From assembly GCA_013286835.1 (NCBI GenBank), contig JABDEZ010000011.1, positions 4,573 through 43,041 of the forward strand: a DNA stretch of 38,469 bases, read 5' to 3'. The notes under the pieces are model-generated. The model worked only from the letters and a program-made list of their open reading frames with translations. It did no database searches and was not told the origin of the DNA. Position 1 is the stretch's first letter. Each line of letters opens with the position of its first letter. The position numbers and the translations under genes are program-made. This document shows positions 16,928 to 24,686 of this stretch, piece by piece. The stretch is from Bacteroidota bacterium. Lineage in GTDB: Bacteria; Bacteroidota; Bacteroidia; Chitinophagales; Chitinophagaceae.

Positions 16928-18376
16928 CTATTCCAGCAATTTGTCTATCATTTTCACCAGCTTGTCGCCAGCGCTTGGCCGTATCTGTTCATCAGTTGCA
17001 AAGTTGCCGTTCTTATCTACAATGAAGTAAGCTGGTATGCCACTTATACCATACTGTTTCAGTTCTTCTGCCTGGAAGCCACCTGGCACACGTGTATTAA
17101 TTGCATCAGCCAGTTCATGTTTTTCCATGCCCTTTTTCCATGCCTCGTCCTGCTCATCTATAGACACGTAAACGAAAGCAACATTTTTATCTTTAAAATG
17201 TTCGCGAAGTAATTTTGCCGGTGGCATTTCTTTTGCGCAAGGCACGCACCAGCTTGCCCAGAAATCGACATACACTACTTTACCCTTCAGGTCGCTCAGT
17301 TTCATCTTTTTTCCACCAGAGGTATTAATAACAAAATCTATTGCCGGCATACCGGGGCTCATTTTCTTTTTTAAGTTCAGCTTGCTTTCTACCTCTGCGG
17401 TATAAGCACTCTTGGGGAAATGCGTTTTAAAATCCTTTACCTCTTGTTCCACCTCGGCAAGCGACAAATATTTTGAATAGGTTTCCACATGATGGGCCGT
17501 ATTGAACTCTGCTGATTTGGGGGGCATATGGGCATATGCCTGTTTTATTGAAATTGCAGTGAGCTGTTCGGTAGTATCTTTTGTAAAATGTGCCTTACCC
17601 CAAGCATGCACCTGAGCATCGTAAAAGGTATTGATGTACACATGGTATATAGGCATCATCAGCCACTCGTCATTGAATTTTTCAGGCACGTGCTGTACCA
17701 CGGTATATTCGTCCTTGGTAATGCTATCTATATTTATGCTATAGCTTTTCCTTTTTTTCATCTCGTGAAAGGTGGGGTACACCAACATGCTGTAATAGTT
17801 CTGGTATTGGTAAAATGTTTTCCAATACATTGCAAAGGATGGCGGAAGGCCGGTTTTATTTTGTTCCAGGTAATTGAGCTGTTTTTGAGCAGCGTCCTGC
17901 ACGCTTTTTTCAAATTCGGCAGGTTCCTGTATGTATATCTTGTTTACTTCTTGCTGGTAAGCATCCATAGGCTCGTATGTCAGGCTATGATGTGCCAGCA
18001 AATTTTGTATAGCTGCACCCTTACCGCTAAAAACAAGCGAGCTGTCAAAATTTTGTGCATTGTCTTGCATTACCAGATCATACCCCGGTTCTACTATCAT
18101 ATCGGTGCCCTGGTCACCGTGCTCTATGGTTACACTTGTATAGGGCATTGCCACAGGAAAGGTTATTGAAAAATTCCCTTGCGCATCGAGTTTTGAGTAA
18201 TACTTTTTATAGGGGTATGTTATATCTGGCTCGTACAGGTATTTTACATTTATACTGTCTGAGAGGCGATTGGTGATCTTTCCTTTCAGGGTAACTGTGC
18301 CCTTGGGTGTATCTTTTGCAGTAAGATGCCCTATTATCAGCTGGCAGGCAAGAAGTAAATAAATAGAGTGTTTCAT
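16928..18376 (-). CDS. TlpA-family thiol-disulfide oxidoreductase with DUF4369-like N-terminus
   Basis: The start is taken as the ATG at 18376 (MKHSIYLLLACQLIIGHLTA, a signal peptide); the longer ORF start at 18415 lies in the upstream terminator. The mature protein (~480 aa) begins with a beta-rich DUF4369-like region (GTVTLKGKITNRLSDSINV). A helical middle follows, then a C-terminal thioredoxin domain (about residues 345-480) with active site WASWCVPC and cis-Pro region GISGIPAYFIVDKNG. Such proteins reduce disulfides in periplasmic or outer-envelope partners, for example during cytochrome c assembly. No partner is encoded nearby. It probably heads a two-gene unit with the aldo/keto reductase. 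Confidence 0.9.
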   Translation of the reverse strand: MKHSIYLLLACQLIIGHLTAKDTPKGTVTLKGKITNRLSDSINVKYLYEPDITYPYKKYYSKLDAQGNFSITFPVAMPYTSVTIEHGDQGTDMIVEPGYDLVMQDNAQNFDSSLVFSGKGAAIQNLLAHHSLTYEPMDAYQQEVNKIYIQEPAEFEKSVQDAAQKQLNYLEQNKTGLPPSFAMYWKTFYQYQNYYSMLVYPTFHEMKKRKSYSINIDSITKDEYTVVQHVPEKFNDEWLMMPIYHVYINTFYDAQVHAWGKAHFTKDTTEQLTAISIKQAYAHMPPKSAEFNTAHHVETYSKYLSLAEVEQEVKDFKTHFPKSAYTAEVESKLNLKKKMSPGMPAIDFVINTSGGKKMKLSDLKGKVVYVDFWASWCVPCAKEMPPAKLLREHFKDKNVAFVYVSIDEQDEAWKKGMEKHELADAINTRVPGGFQAEELKQYGISGIPAYFIVDKNGNFATDEQIRPSAGDKLVKMIDKLLE

Positions 18377-18392
18377 AGCATAATAAATATAA

Positions 18393-18423
18393 AAAAACTG
18401 TTGCATGCTTTGCAACAGTTTTT
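18393..18423 (-). terminator. Intrinsic terminator after the DUF1015 gene
   Basis: AAAAACTGTTGCA pairs over 13 bp with TGCAACAGTTTTT around a 5-nt loop, 26 bp past the stop of the gene at 18449. It separates that operon from the TlpA-like gene and rules out the long TlpA start. Confidence 0.9.
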
Positions 18424-18448
18424 AATGAGTTCAGATTAACATTAGAGT

Positions 18449-19690
18449 TTAAAATCTATACACCACCAAACCGTCACGCACTTTGGGTTCAAACCATGTG
18501 CTTTTGGGTGGCATCACCTCGCCGCTGTCGGCTATGGCAAAAAGTTGTTGTATGCTAACTGGGTACAGGGCAAAAGCTGCTGCGGCTTCTCCACTATCTA
18601 CACGCTGCTGCAATTCGTGCAGCCCGCGGATGCCACCAACAAAATCTACCCTTTTATCTGTGCGGGGGTCATTTATGTTCAGCAGTTTCGATAAAATGTT
18701 TTCCTGCAGTATGCTTACATCCAGCACATCTATAGGTGTATCGGTAAAACTGTCGGGCAATGCTTCCAGCCTGTACCATGTTCCGTCCAGGTACATTCCA
18801 AAATCGTGCGGGCATTGTGGTTTATAGGGTTCCGGACCAATTTCTGAAACTGTAAAATCCTGATCGAGGTACTCCAGGAACTCTGCAATGTTCATTCCGT
18901 CCAGGTCTTTCACCACACGGTTGTAATCCATAATGTGCAGTTGGCTCGCCGGGAATATGCAGGTAATAAAATAATTGTATGGTGCGGTGTTGTCGCTATG
19001 TGCATCTTCTTCGCGCATTTCCATACACACCTTTGCTGCCGACGCTGCCCTGTGGTGGCCATCAGCTATGTAAGTGCATGGTACATTATTGGCATAGCCG
19101 GCAGTTATTGCATCTACTGTGGCAGCATCGTCAACCACCCATAGGGTATGTTGCACGCTATCTTCGGCAGTAAAATCGTAAGCAGGCGCATGATTACTTT
19201 TCCAGTCAGCAATTATCTGTTCTACAGTAGCCTCATCATTGTACGCCAGAAAAACCACCCCAGTTTGTGCCCGTGTTGCTTTTATGTGGTTGATGCGGTC
19301 CAGCTCTTTCTCAGGCCGGGTAAACTCGTGCTTCTTTATAGTGCCGTCAAAATAATCGTTCAGCGATGATCCGCAAACCAGGCCGGTTTGTGAGCGGCCG
19401 TTCATTACCAGGCGGTAGATATAGTAGCATGGAGTGCTGTCCTGTATTAATGTGCCATCGGCTATCATCTTTTCCAGGTTCTGTGCTGCTTTTTCATACA
19501 CAACGCTGCTGTGTACATCAATATTTTCCGGGAGATCTATTTCAGCACGTGTTACGTGGTAAAAGTTGTAAGGGTTGCTTGCAAAACGACGTGCTTCAGC
19601 TACGCTTACTACATCGTAAGGAAGCGTAGCCACTTTTTCGGCCAGTTCTTTTTCAGGCCGTAGCCCTTTAAATGGTGTTATAATTGCCAT
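18449..19690 (-). CDS. DUF1015 family protein
   Basis: A 413-aa protein matching DUF1015 along its length: N-terminal PFKGLRPEKELAEKVATLPYDVVS, then NPYNFYHVTRAE, KHEFTRPEKELDRINHIKATRAQTGVVFLAY and the hallmark YIADGHHRAASAAKV; it ends KSTWFEPKVRDGLVVYRF. The function is unknown. The gene is very often found with serine biosynthesis genes (serC, serA) in Bacteroidota, and the ADGHHR motif suggests an enzyme. Here it follows serC by 45 bp on the same strand, so co-transcription is likely; serA is missing from its usual place between or beside them. Confidence 0.93.
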   Translation of the reverse strand: MAIITPFKGLRPEKELAEKVATLPYDVVSVAEARRFASNPYNFYHVTRAEIDLPENIDVHSSVVYEKAAQNLEKMIADGTLIQDSTPCYYIYRLVMNGRSQTGLVCGSSLNDYFDGTIKKHEFTRPEKELDRINHIKATRAQTGVVFLAYNDEATVEQIIADWKSNHAPAYDFTAEDSVQHTLWVVDDAATVDAITAGYANNVPCTYIADGHHRAASAAKVCMEMREEDAHSDNTAPYNYFITCIFPASQLHIMDYNRVVKDLDGMNIAEFLEYLDQDFTVSEIGPEPYKPQCPHDFGMYLDGTWYRLEALPDSFTDTPIDVLDVSILQENILSKLLNINDPRTDKRVDFVGGIRGLHELQQRVDSGEAAAAFALYPVSIQQLFAIADSGEVMPPKSTWFEPKVRDGLVVYRF

Positions 19691-19735
19691 GTTTGTTTGT
19701 TATGCCGGATGGTACCGGCTAAAAAGTGATCAATA

Positions 19736-20833
19736 CTATTGTCTATTTTTTTCAAAATCATGCATTGCCTGCGCCAGTGTTTCTACTGCTGTGAGGCTCA
19801 CCGCGTTATATAACGACACTCTGAACCCACCCACAGAACGGTGTCCCTTTATGCCGGTAATATTCCGCGTTGCGCAAAAGTCGATAAAAGCTTTTTCATT
19901 ACTGCTATCGTGGGCAATAAAACATACATTCATCATACTCCTATCGGCTACAACATCTACCACGGGTTTAAAAACGGAATTTCGTTCTATTTCTGAGTAT
20001 AATAGTTGTGCCTTTTGTATGTTTTCAGCCTCAATGGCATTTATGCCCCGGGCCTTTGTCCACCGCAGCATGAGCAGCGATACATAAATAGCAAATACCG
20101 GCGGCGTATTGAGCATGCTTTGCTGTGCGGAATGTGCTTTATAAGTAAGCATATCGGGCATCGTGCGTTTCACCCGTTCCATAAGGTCTTTACGCAAAAC
20201 CACAAGAGTTACGCCAGCTGCCCCCAGGTTTTTTTGCACGGTTACATAAAACATGGCGTACTTGCTATAATCGCGGTGACAGCTGAAAATGTCGCTGCTC
20301 ATGTCGGCTATCAGCGGCACATCGCAAGTGGGGGTTGTATGCAATTGCGTACCGTAAATAGTATTGTTGGTAGTACAGTGCACATACTGCAGGCCGGCCG
20401 GTAATTGTGCGGGCCACATGGGTAGGTGTGTGTAGTTAATATCTTTTGTTGATGCCAGCAATTGTGCATTGCCATAGTACTTTGCTGCTTTGTATGCACT
20501 TTCGGCCCAGTACCCGCTATCTATGTAGCCTGCGTTTTCGCTCTCGCCTAAAAAGTTCATGGGTATCATACAAAATTGCATGCGGCCACCACCTTGCAGC
20601 CACAGTACCTCGTAGTCATCATTTAGGTTGCACAGTTCCTTTACCAATTGCCGGCTTTCATCCATTATGGCTACAAAGGCAGCATCGCGGTGGGGAATTT
20701 CAAGTATAGATAAACCACTGTTATCATAGTCGAGCACAGCTGCTGCGGCCTGCTGCAAAACTTCGGCAGGTAGGGCGGCGGGGCCGGCGTTAAAATTAAG
20801 TTTCCGTGTAAGGTCCGTGTTTGTCATCGTCAA
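19736..20833 (-). CDS. serC: Phosphoserine aminotransferase
   Basis: A 365-aa full-length SerC, the PLP enzyme that makes 3-phosphoserine from 3-phosphohydroxypyruvate and glutamate in serine synthesis. Visible signatures are NFNAGPAALPAEVL at the N-terminus, LWLQGGGRMQF for cofactor binding, CTTNNTIYGTQ (compare NETIxG in the family), IADMSSDIFSC, and the PLP lysine Lys201 in VTVQKNLGAAGVTL. The C-terminal RSVGGFRVSLYNAV is also typical. Its start overlaps the end of the DUF502 gene by 38 bp, implying translational coupling, and DUF1015 follows 45 bp downstream. Confidence 0.96.
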   Translation of the reverse strand: MTMTNTDLTRKLNFNAGPAALPAEVLQQAAAAVLDYDNSGLSILEIPHRDAAFVAIMDESRQLVKELCNLNDDYEVLWLQGGGRMQFCMIPMNFLGESENAGYIDSGYWAESAYKAAKYYGNAQLLASTKDINYTHLPMWPAQLPAGLQYVHCTTNNTIYGTQLHTTPTCDVPLIADMSSDIFSCHRDYSKYAMFYVTVQKNLGAAGVTLVVLRKDLMERVKRTMPDMLTYKAHSAQQSMLNTPPVFAIYVSLLMLRWTKARGINAIEAENIQKAQLLYSEIERNSVFKPVVDVVADRSMMNVCFIAHDSSNEKAFIDFCATRNITGIKGHRSVGGFRVSLYNAVSLTAVETLAQAMHDFEKNRQ

Positions 20834-21395
20834 TATTTGTTATTCCACCGCTTACTGCAAATTTCATCGCCTCGGCAGCGTTCATCCTGGTCACCGGTTT
20901 TATATATTTTGAATCGGTAACTATTACCCAACCGCTAATGGCATATGCATGTGGCATATATACAGCAGCCTTATTGCTCATGCCCAGGTGTGCCATATCT
21001 ACCTGCGTCATAAAACCAATGCGCCATATTTCTGGCGCCAGGTTCACACATACCCATACCGGCTTATTAAACCTTTTTTTATCGCCCACAAAAGAACTCA
21101 CCATATCGCGTATGGCAGAGTATAAATATTTTACGCCCGGTGTGCGCTCCAGCAAATGCCCAAAAGAATCGAACACCCACTTGCCTATAAAGAAGCGTGT
21201 ACCGAGGAAACCTACAAAAGTGACAAAGAGCACTATAATAAGAAAGCCAACACCACGTGGTATATGCTGTATGGGTATGAGGGTATCTATTTTATCGAAA
21301 ATGACATAGATAACATACGCAGTAATGGCCAAAGGGCTTAACAGGATAAGCCCCTGCAGGAATGACCTGAAAAACATGACCGCTAATTTGCGCAT
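20796..21395 (-). CDS. DUF502 inner-membrane protein
   Basis: A 199-aa protein with two hydrophobic segments at about residues 8-32 and 48-68, followed by a soluble C-terminal domain. DUF502 signatures are GLILLSPLAITAYVIYVIFD, GVGFLIIVLFVTFVGFLGTRF, ERTPGVKYLYSAIRDMVSSF and GWVIVTDSKYIKPVTRMNAAEAMKFAVSGG. The function of DUF502 is unknown. It is first of a three-gene run (DUF502-serC-DUF1015) and overlaps serC by 38 bp. An upstream -7 candidate TACCTTTT has one mismatch. Confidence 0.9.
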   Translation of the reverse strand: MRKLAVMFFRSFLQGLILLSPLAITAYVIYVIFDKIDTLIPIQHIPRGVGFLIIVLFVTFVGFLGTRFFIGKWVFDSFGHLLERTPGVKYLYSAIRDMVSSFVGDKKRFNKPVWVCVNLAPEIWRIGFMTQVDMAHLGMSNKAAVYMPHAYAISGWVIVTDSKYIKPVTRMNAAEAMKFAVSGGITNIDDDKHGPYTET

Positions 21396-21552
21396 CCGGC
21401 TGAGTGGTTTCTACTGCAAGATACAAAAAGGTAAAACCCTAAAGGTTAAGGAAAATGGTAAATGTGGAGGAATTTGAAAGAAAAATTATCGGTCACAATA
21501 AAAGCAAAAATTACACTTTTATCTAACCCTCCCATATGGTAAAACAAAAGTC

Positions 21553-21581
21553 TTTGAAATTCTCCATTCCTCTTATATTTG
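21553..21581 (+). promoter_or_regulatory. Promoter (TTTG-N17-TATATTTG) of the PagL-like gene
   Basis: TTTG at 21553-21556 and TATATTTG at 21574-21581 form a full Bacteroidota-type promoter with a 17-bp spacer. The ATG at 21586 is only 4 nt after the -7 box, so the transcript is probably leaderless. Confidence 0.75.
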
Positions 21582-21585
21582 TTTT

Positions 21586-22710
21586 ATGCGCCTATTGCTT
21601 TTTCTTATTCTATCGTTTGTATTAGGTACGACTGCTTTTGCGCAACAGGAAAACCCATTGACCGGCATTGGAATAGAGAATAATGAAATAGTGGGTAAAG
21701 TATTTAAGCATACCCCCAAATTTATATTGCCCATACCCAGCATCAGCAGCGCTTACGAGCTGAATATAGTGTTCAAAACCCATGGAACTAAGGAATGGCA
21801 GCAACGCCGCCGCTTCCCGGTATTGGGGGTGGCTTTTACTTATACTAACTATGGCATAGACTCTATATATGGCAGGGGTTTTGGTATCATCCCCAACTTC
21901 CAGATACCATTGGTGACGGGGAAAAAGCTGGAATGGACCCTGCGTATGGGTTTTGGCCTGGGCTACCTGACCAAGAAATATGAGCGTGCCCCCGGTTACG
22001 ACACCCTCAATGATGCCATAGGTTCCAACATCAATAACTTTACCCTTATCATGACCGACCTGCGGTATCACCTGAACCGCGACTGGGATATACAACTGGG
22101 AGGTAATTTCTCGCATATGTCCAATGCATCATTCAAACAGCCCAATCTGGGCATTAATATGTATGGCGCTCATATTGGGTTTCGTTACTTCCCCGAAGGA
22201 TCTAATCCTCAGCATACCATGCGTACATTAAAGCCACTGAAAGATCGTTGGCTGTTCCAGGTGCGCACCTCGCTTGCCATGGATGGATATGGTTCGTCAA
22301 ACGGGCCAGCCTTCCCGGTGTACCTGGCCGATGCTTATGTGAGCACGCGCTGGCTGAGCAAGAATAAAGCATTCGTGGGGATTGATTATGCTTACTATAC
22401 AGATATATATGCATTCTTGCGCAACAACGAAATATTGCCTGGACAGGAAGCAAAGAACTCTTATAAAAGCGCAGTTTTTGCAGGCAACGAATTTTTAATG
22501 GGCCGGGTAGGTTTGGTTTTGCAACTGGGCTACTATATAAAAAATGCCTACCTGCGTGCCCCGCAACCATACTACGAGAAAATTGGCGCTAACTTATATT
22601 TGGTAAAAAGAGAACAAGGCCCGCTGAAAGAACTTTTCTTAAGCGCTATGCTTAAAGCACACTCTACCATCGCAGAGCTGGCACAATTGGGGTTGGGTTT
22701 TGGATTTTAG
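21586..22710 (+). CDS. Acyloxyacyl hydrolase, PagL-like lipid A 3-O-deacylase
   Basis: A 374-aa protein with signal peptide MRLLLFLILSFVLGTTAFAQ. Residues about 75-205 match the PagL barrel with the catalytic His-x-Ser-Asn motif at His177-Ser179 (FSHMSNASFKQPNLGINMYG), followed by a barrel strand AHIGFRYF. The remaining ~170 residues form further barrel strands ending in AELAQLGLGFGF, an arrangement seen in Bacteroidota homologues, which are longer than Proteobacterial PagL. The family removes the 3-O acyl chain of lipid A in the outer membrane. It has a leaderless-type promoter and converges with the AbiEii gene, 8 bp away. Confidence 0.85.
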   Translation: MRLLLFLILSFVLGTTAFAQQENPLTGIGIENNEIVGKVFKHTPKFILPIPSISSAYELNIVFKTHGTKEWQQRRRFPVLGVAFTYTNYGIDSIYGRGFGIIPNFQIPLVTGKKLEWTLRMGFGLGYLTKKYERAPGYDTLNDAIGSNINNFTLIMTDLRYHLNRDWDIQLGGNFSHMSNASFKQPNLGINMYGAHIGFRYFPEGSNPQHTMRTLKPLKDRWLFQVRTSLAMDGYGSSNGPAFPVYLADAYVSTRWLSKNKAFVGIDYAYYTDIYAFLRNNEILPGQEAKNSYKSAVFAGNEFLMGRVGLVLQLGYYIKNAYLRAPQPYYEKIGANLYLVKREQGPLKELFLSAMLKAHSTIAELAQLGLGFGF

Positions 22711-22718
22711 AAAATATT

Positions 22719-23357
22719 TTACCATGGAGCTGTTGAAAAAACGCTGTCGGGTTGTTCCGGTATCTCTTTTAGTCGTTGTTCCAGTTTTTGCCAACTATAC
22801 TTAGCGTTCAATAAATGTATAGGCTCATGTTTATTTATTTCATCTGTATATTCAAGAGATTTTAAGATGATATAAGGATTTCTTTGTTTATATTTTGATT
22901 CGTAGGCGTTCACCATTTGTTGGAATGATAAGTAACAAGAAAGGCAAGCTATATCGATGAAATCTTTTAGTCGGGTGCCATTGCTTATAATAGCATTTAA
23001 TTTCATGGCTGCTATATCCTCAAGGCTGGCAAGCCTTATACCAGCAACAATCTGCAATGATTTTACCAATGGATAAGCATGTGTGATCAAATCGGTCTGG
23101 ACATTATTGATCTGGCCTTTAAGTGTATTTTTAGATTGGTAGTTTAACAGGAAATTTTTTTCTGAGAGACGGGCAAGTATTTCATCTTCATCAAAAGGAT
23201 TTATGGAAAATAAGTCAATATCAATACTGATCCTGTGTCCAATTTGTAAAGAAAGTGCCGTTCCTCCAACAAGGAAAAATTCGTTCAGCACTTCATCATT
23301 CATCAGTTCTTTTAAGAGTTCCAGTGTCCCTGGCGTGACTGTTTCCGTTCGTAACAT
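22719..23357 (-). CDS. AbiEii/AbiGii-type nucleotidyltransferase toxin
   Basis: A 212-aa protein with the minimal nucleotidyltransferase fold of the AbiEii family: FFLVGGTALSLQIGHRISIDIDLFS carries the GG(T/S) motif at residues 31-33 and the paired metal-binding Asp46/Asp48. It is followed by LASLEDIAAMKLNAIISNGTRLKDFIDI, the conserved downstream block. Family members act as toxins in type IV toxin-antitoxin and abortive-infection systems; MenT-type relatives modify tRNA. It overlaps the preceding small gene by 46 bp, so the two are coupled. There is no AbiEi winged-helix antitoxin; the partner is of another family. Confidence 0.87.
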   Translation of the reverse strand: MLRTETVTPGTLELLKELMNDEVLNEFFLVGGTALSLQIGHRISIDIDLFSINPFDEDEILARLSEKNFLLNYQSKNTLKGQINNVQTDLITHAYPLVKSLQIVAGIRLASLEDIAAMKLNAIISNGTRLKDFIDIACLSCYLSFQQMVNAYESKYKQRNPYIILKSLEYTDEINKHEPIHLLNAKYSWQKLEQRLKEIPEQPDSVFSTAPW

Positions 23358-23638
23358 TTCATTTCAGATAATGGGATATGGAAGACATTGCTTACAAAAT
23401 TCATATCCTTATCATTAAGATAAGGAATGTCTTTAATTATTTTTTTCACGCCGTCTTCACTATACATATTTAATATGGCGTTCCAGTCTTCAGGCCAGCC
23501 CCGCTCTATAACCCGCTGTACTACTATGTTTTTCATTAACTGGTAATCAAAATTAGCCAGATCATACTCCCAAAGCAGCGAAGGGTTTACCTTAGCGTCA
23601 GGATATTTTTTATGGTCTCTTAAATAAATATAGTTCAT
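23312..23638 (-). CDS. Small partner of the AbiEii protein, likely antitoxin (DUF6922-like)
   Basis: A 108-aa soluble protein: SLLWEYDLANFDYQLMKNIVVQRVIERGWPEDWNAILNMYSEDGVKKIIKDIPYLND. The pattern 'W.yd...fd.......iv.rVieRG...dw..l...yg...i' is familiar from small Bacteroidota genes placed upstream of AbiEii nucleotidyltransferases. I believe this is DUF6922, from memory only. Its position before the toxin, the 46-bp overlap and the small size fit an antitoxin, but no DNA-binding motif is visible. The operon start has no perfect -7 box; TATATTCG upstream has one mismatch. Confidence 0.7.
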   Translation of the reverse strand: MNYIYLRDHKKYPDAKVNPSLLWEYDLANFDYQLMKNIVVQRVIERGWPEDWNAILNMYSEDGVKKIIKDIPYLNDKDMNFVSNVFHIPLSEMKCYERKQSRQGHWNS

Positions 23639-23788
23639 AACAGCGTGCTATGTAAATACGAATATAAGAAAATAAGCAAAGGTTTTTTTAATGTCCTTAC
23701 CACCGCTTACAAAACCTATCCATATAAATCGTACGAATGAAGGCTCTGTGCAAAACAATGCAACTGTCATGCAAAAGTCACAATCTGA

Positions 23789-24679
23789 ATGACAATGACA
23801 AATCTACCTACCTTTGTCCTTGTGCCGAATGTAAAACAGATCACTAAGCCCCGTGCCGCCCAGCCTACACAAAGGTTTTTGGGAGATAATGCCACCGTAC
23901 TCAATAGCGAAGTATTGGAAATAAGCCGCCAAGTGCAGGCGGAGGTGATGGATGTAGCGTTCACAGAAGCAATAGAAGAGAAAGCCTGCTTATACCTTTT
24001 CCCCATAGATACCGGCAAATACTGCTTGCAACTGGCCTACTTGAAACGCAATGATACCGCAGTTAATACAGTCCAGGTATATTACATTACTTATTTACCA
24101 GAATATTTTGACCAGTTTGAAGCCGGGATATTGATGGCAAACCGTCCTTTCCGTTTCGACCAAACTACGGAACAGGAGTTCGCACCTTGCAGTACTGCAC
24201 ATATGCTGCTATCGCAATTGTCGAAGAAAGATGTGGTGAACCAATTTGTGCAGGCATTGCAACTTACAGAAACCACAACCCAGCTCTTGCGCCGTGCGCT
24301 ACAAAGCATTACCCTGCCATTTACATCCTGCCAGGTACCTGCATGTCGTTTCCTGGCAATGGATAGTGAGCGAGAAAAAATTTACGAAGCCCGTACCTAT
24401 ATAGAAAACAACCTGACGCAGATATTTACTATAAAGGAATTGAGCCGGAAAGTGGCCATGAATGAGTGCTATCTGAAAAAAGGATTTAAAACACTGGTAG
24501 GCAAGACCATACACGAATACCAGCAGTTCCTGCGTATTGAAAAAGCCAAAAGGCTGCTACAGGAAGAGGGCCAGACGGTGACTGATGTAGCAGGTACACT
24601 TGGTTTTAGCAGTATATCTCACTTCAGTACCGCGTTTAAAAAAGCCACGGGCATGAAGCCTTGTGAGTTGTTGAAGTAA
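23789..24679 (+). CDS. AraC-family transcriptional regulator
   Basis: A 296-aa protein whose last ~100 residues are a two-helix-turn-helix AraC domain: IYEARTYIENNLTQIFTIKELSRKVAMNECYLKKGFKTLVGKTIHEYQQFLRIEKAKRLL, then VTDVAGTLGFSSISHFSTAFKKATGMKPCELLK. The N-terminal ~190 residues are a ligand or partner domain of the type seen in Bacteroidota AraC proteins (related to PchR/YbtA-like sensors of siderophores), with no clear cupin motif. The target genes are unknown; it converges with the flippase 7 bp away and is divergent from the toxin operon with a 150-bp gap, so regulation of that operon is possible but unproven. Confidence 0.9.
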   Translation: MTMTNLPTFVLVPNVKQITKPRAAQPTQRFLGDNATVLNSEVLEISRQVQAEVMDVAFTEAIEEKACLYLFPIDTGKYCLQLAYLKRNDTAVNTVQVYYITYLPEYFDQFEAGILMANRPFRFDQTTEQEFAPCSTAHMLLSQLSKKDVVNQFVQALQLTETTTQLLRRALQSITLPFTSCQVPACRFLAMDSEREKIYEARTYIENNLTQIFTIKELSRKVAMNECYLKKGFKTLVGKTIHEYQQFLRIEKAKRLLQEEGQTVTDVAGTLGFSSISHFSTAFKKATGMKPCELLK

Positions 24680-24686
24680 GACGCAA

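Noticed and set aside
17588-18169. 193-aa plus-strand ORF opposite the TlpA-like gene
   Set aside because: Shadow ORF of a clear thioredoxin-family gene; no signal, no domain and no promoter.
21536-21622. Short ORF MVKQKSLKFSIPLIFVLCAYCFF... ahead of the PagL-like gene
   Set aside because: It spans the promoter and runs into the PagL coding region in another frame; the -7 box lies inside it, so it would not be transcribed from that promoter.
23809-23816. Perfect TACCTTTG box inside the AraC-family gene start
   Set aside because: It lies within the coding region with no TTG at the right distance, and no good alternative start codon follows closely.
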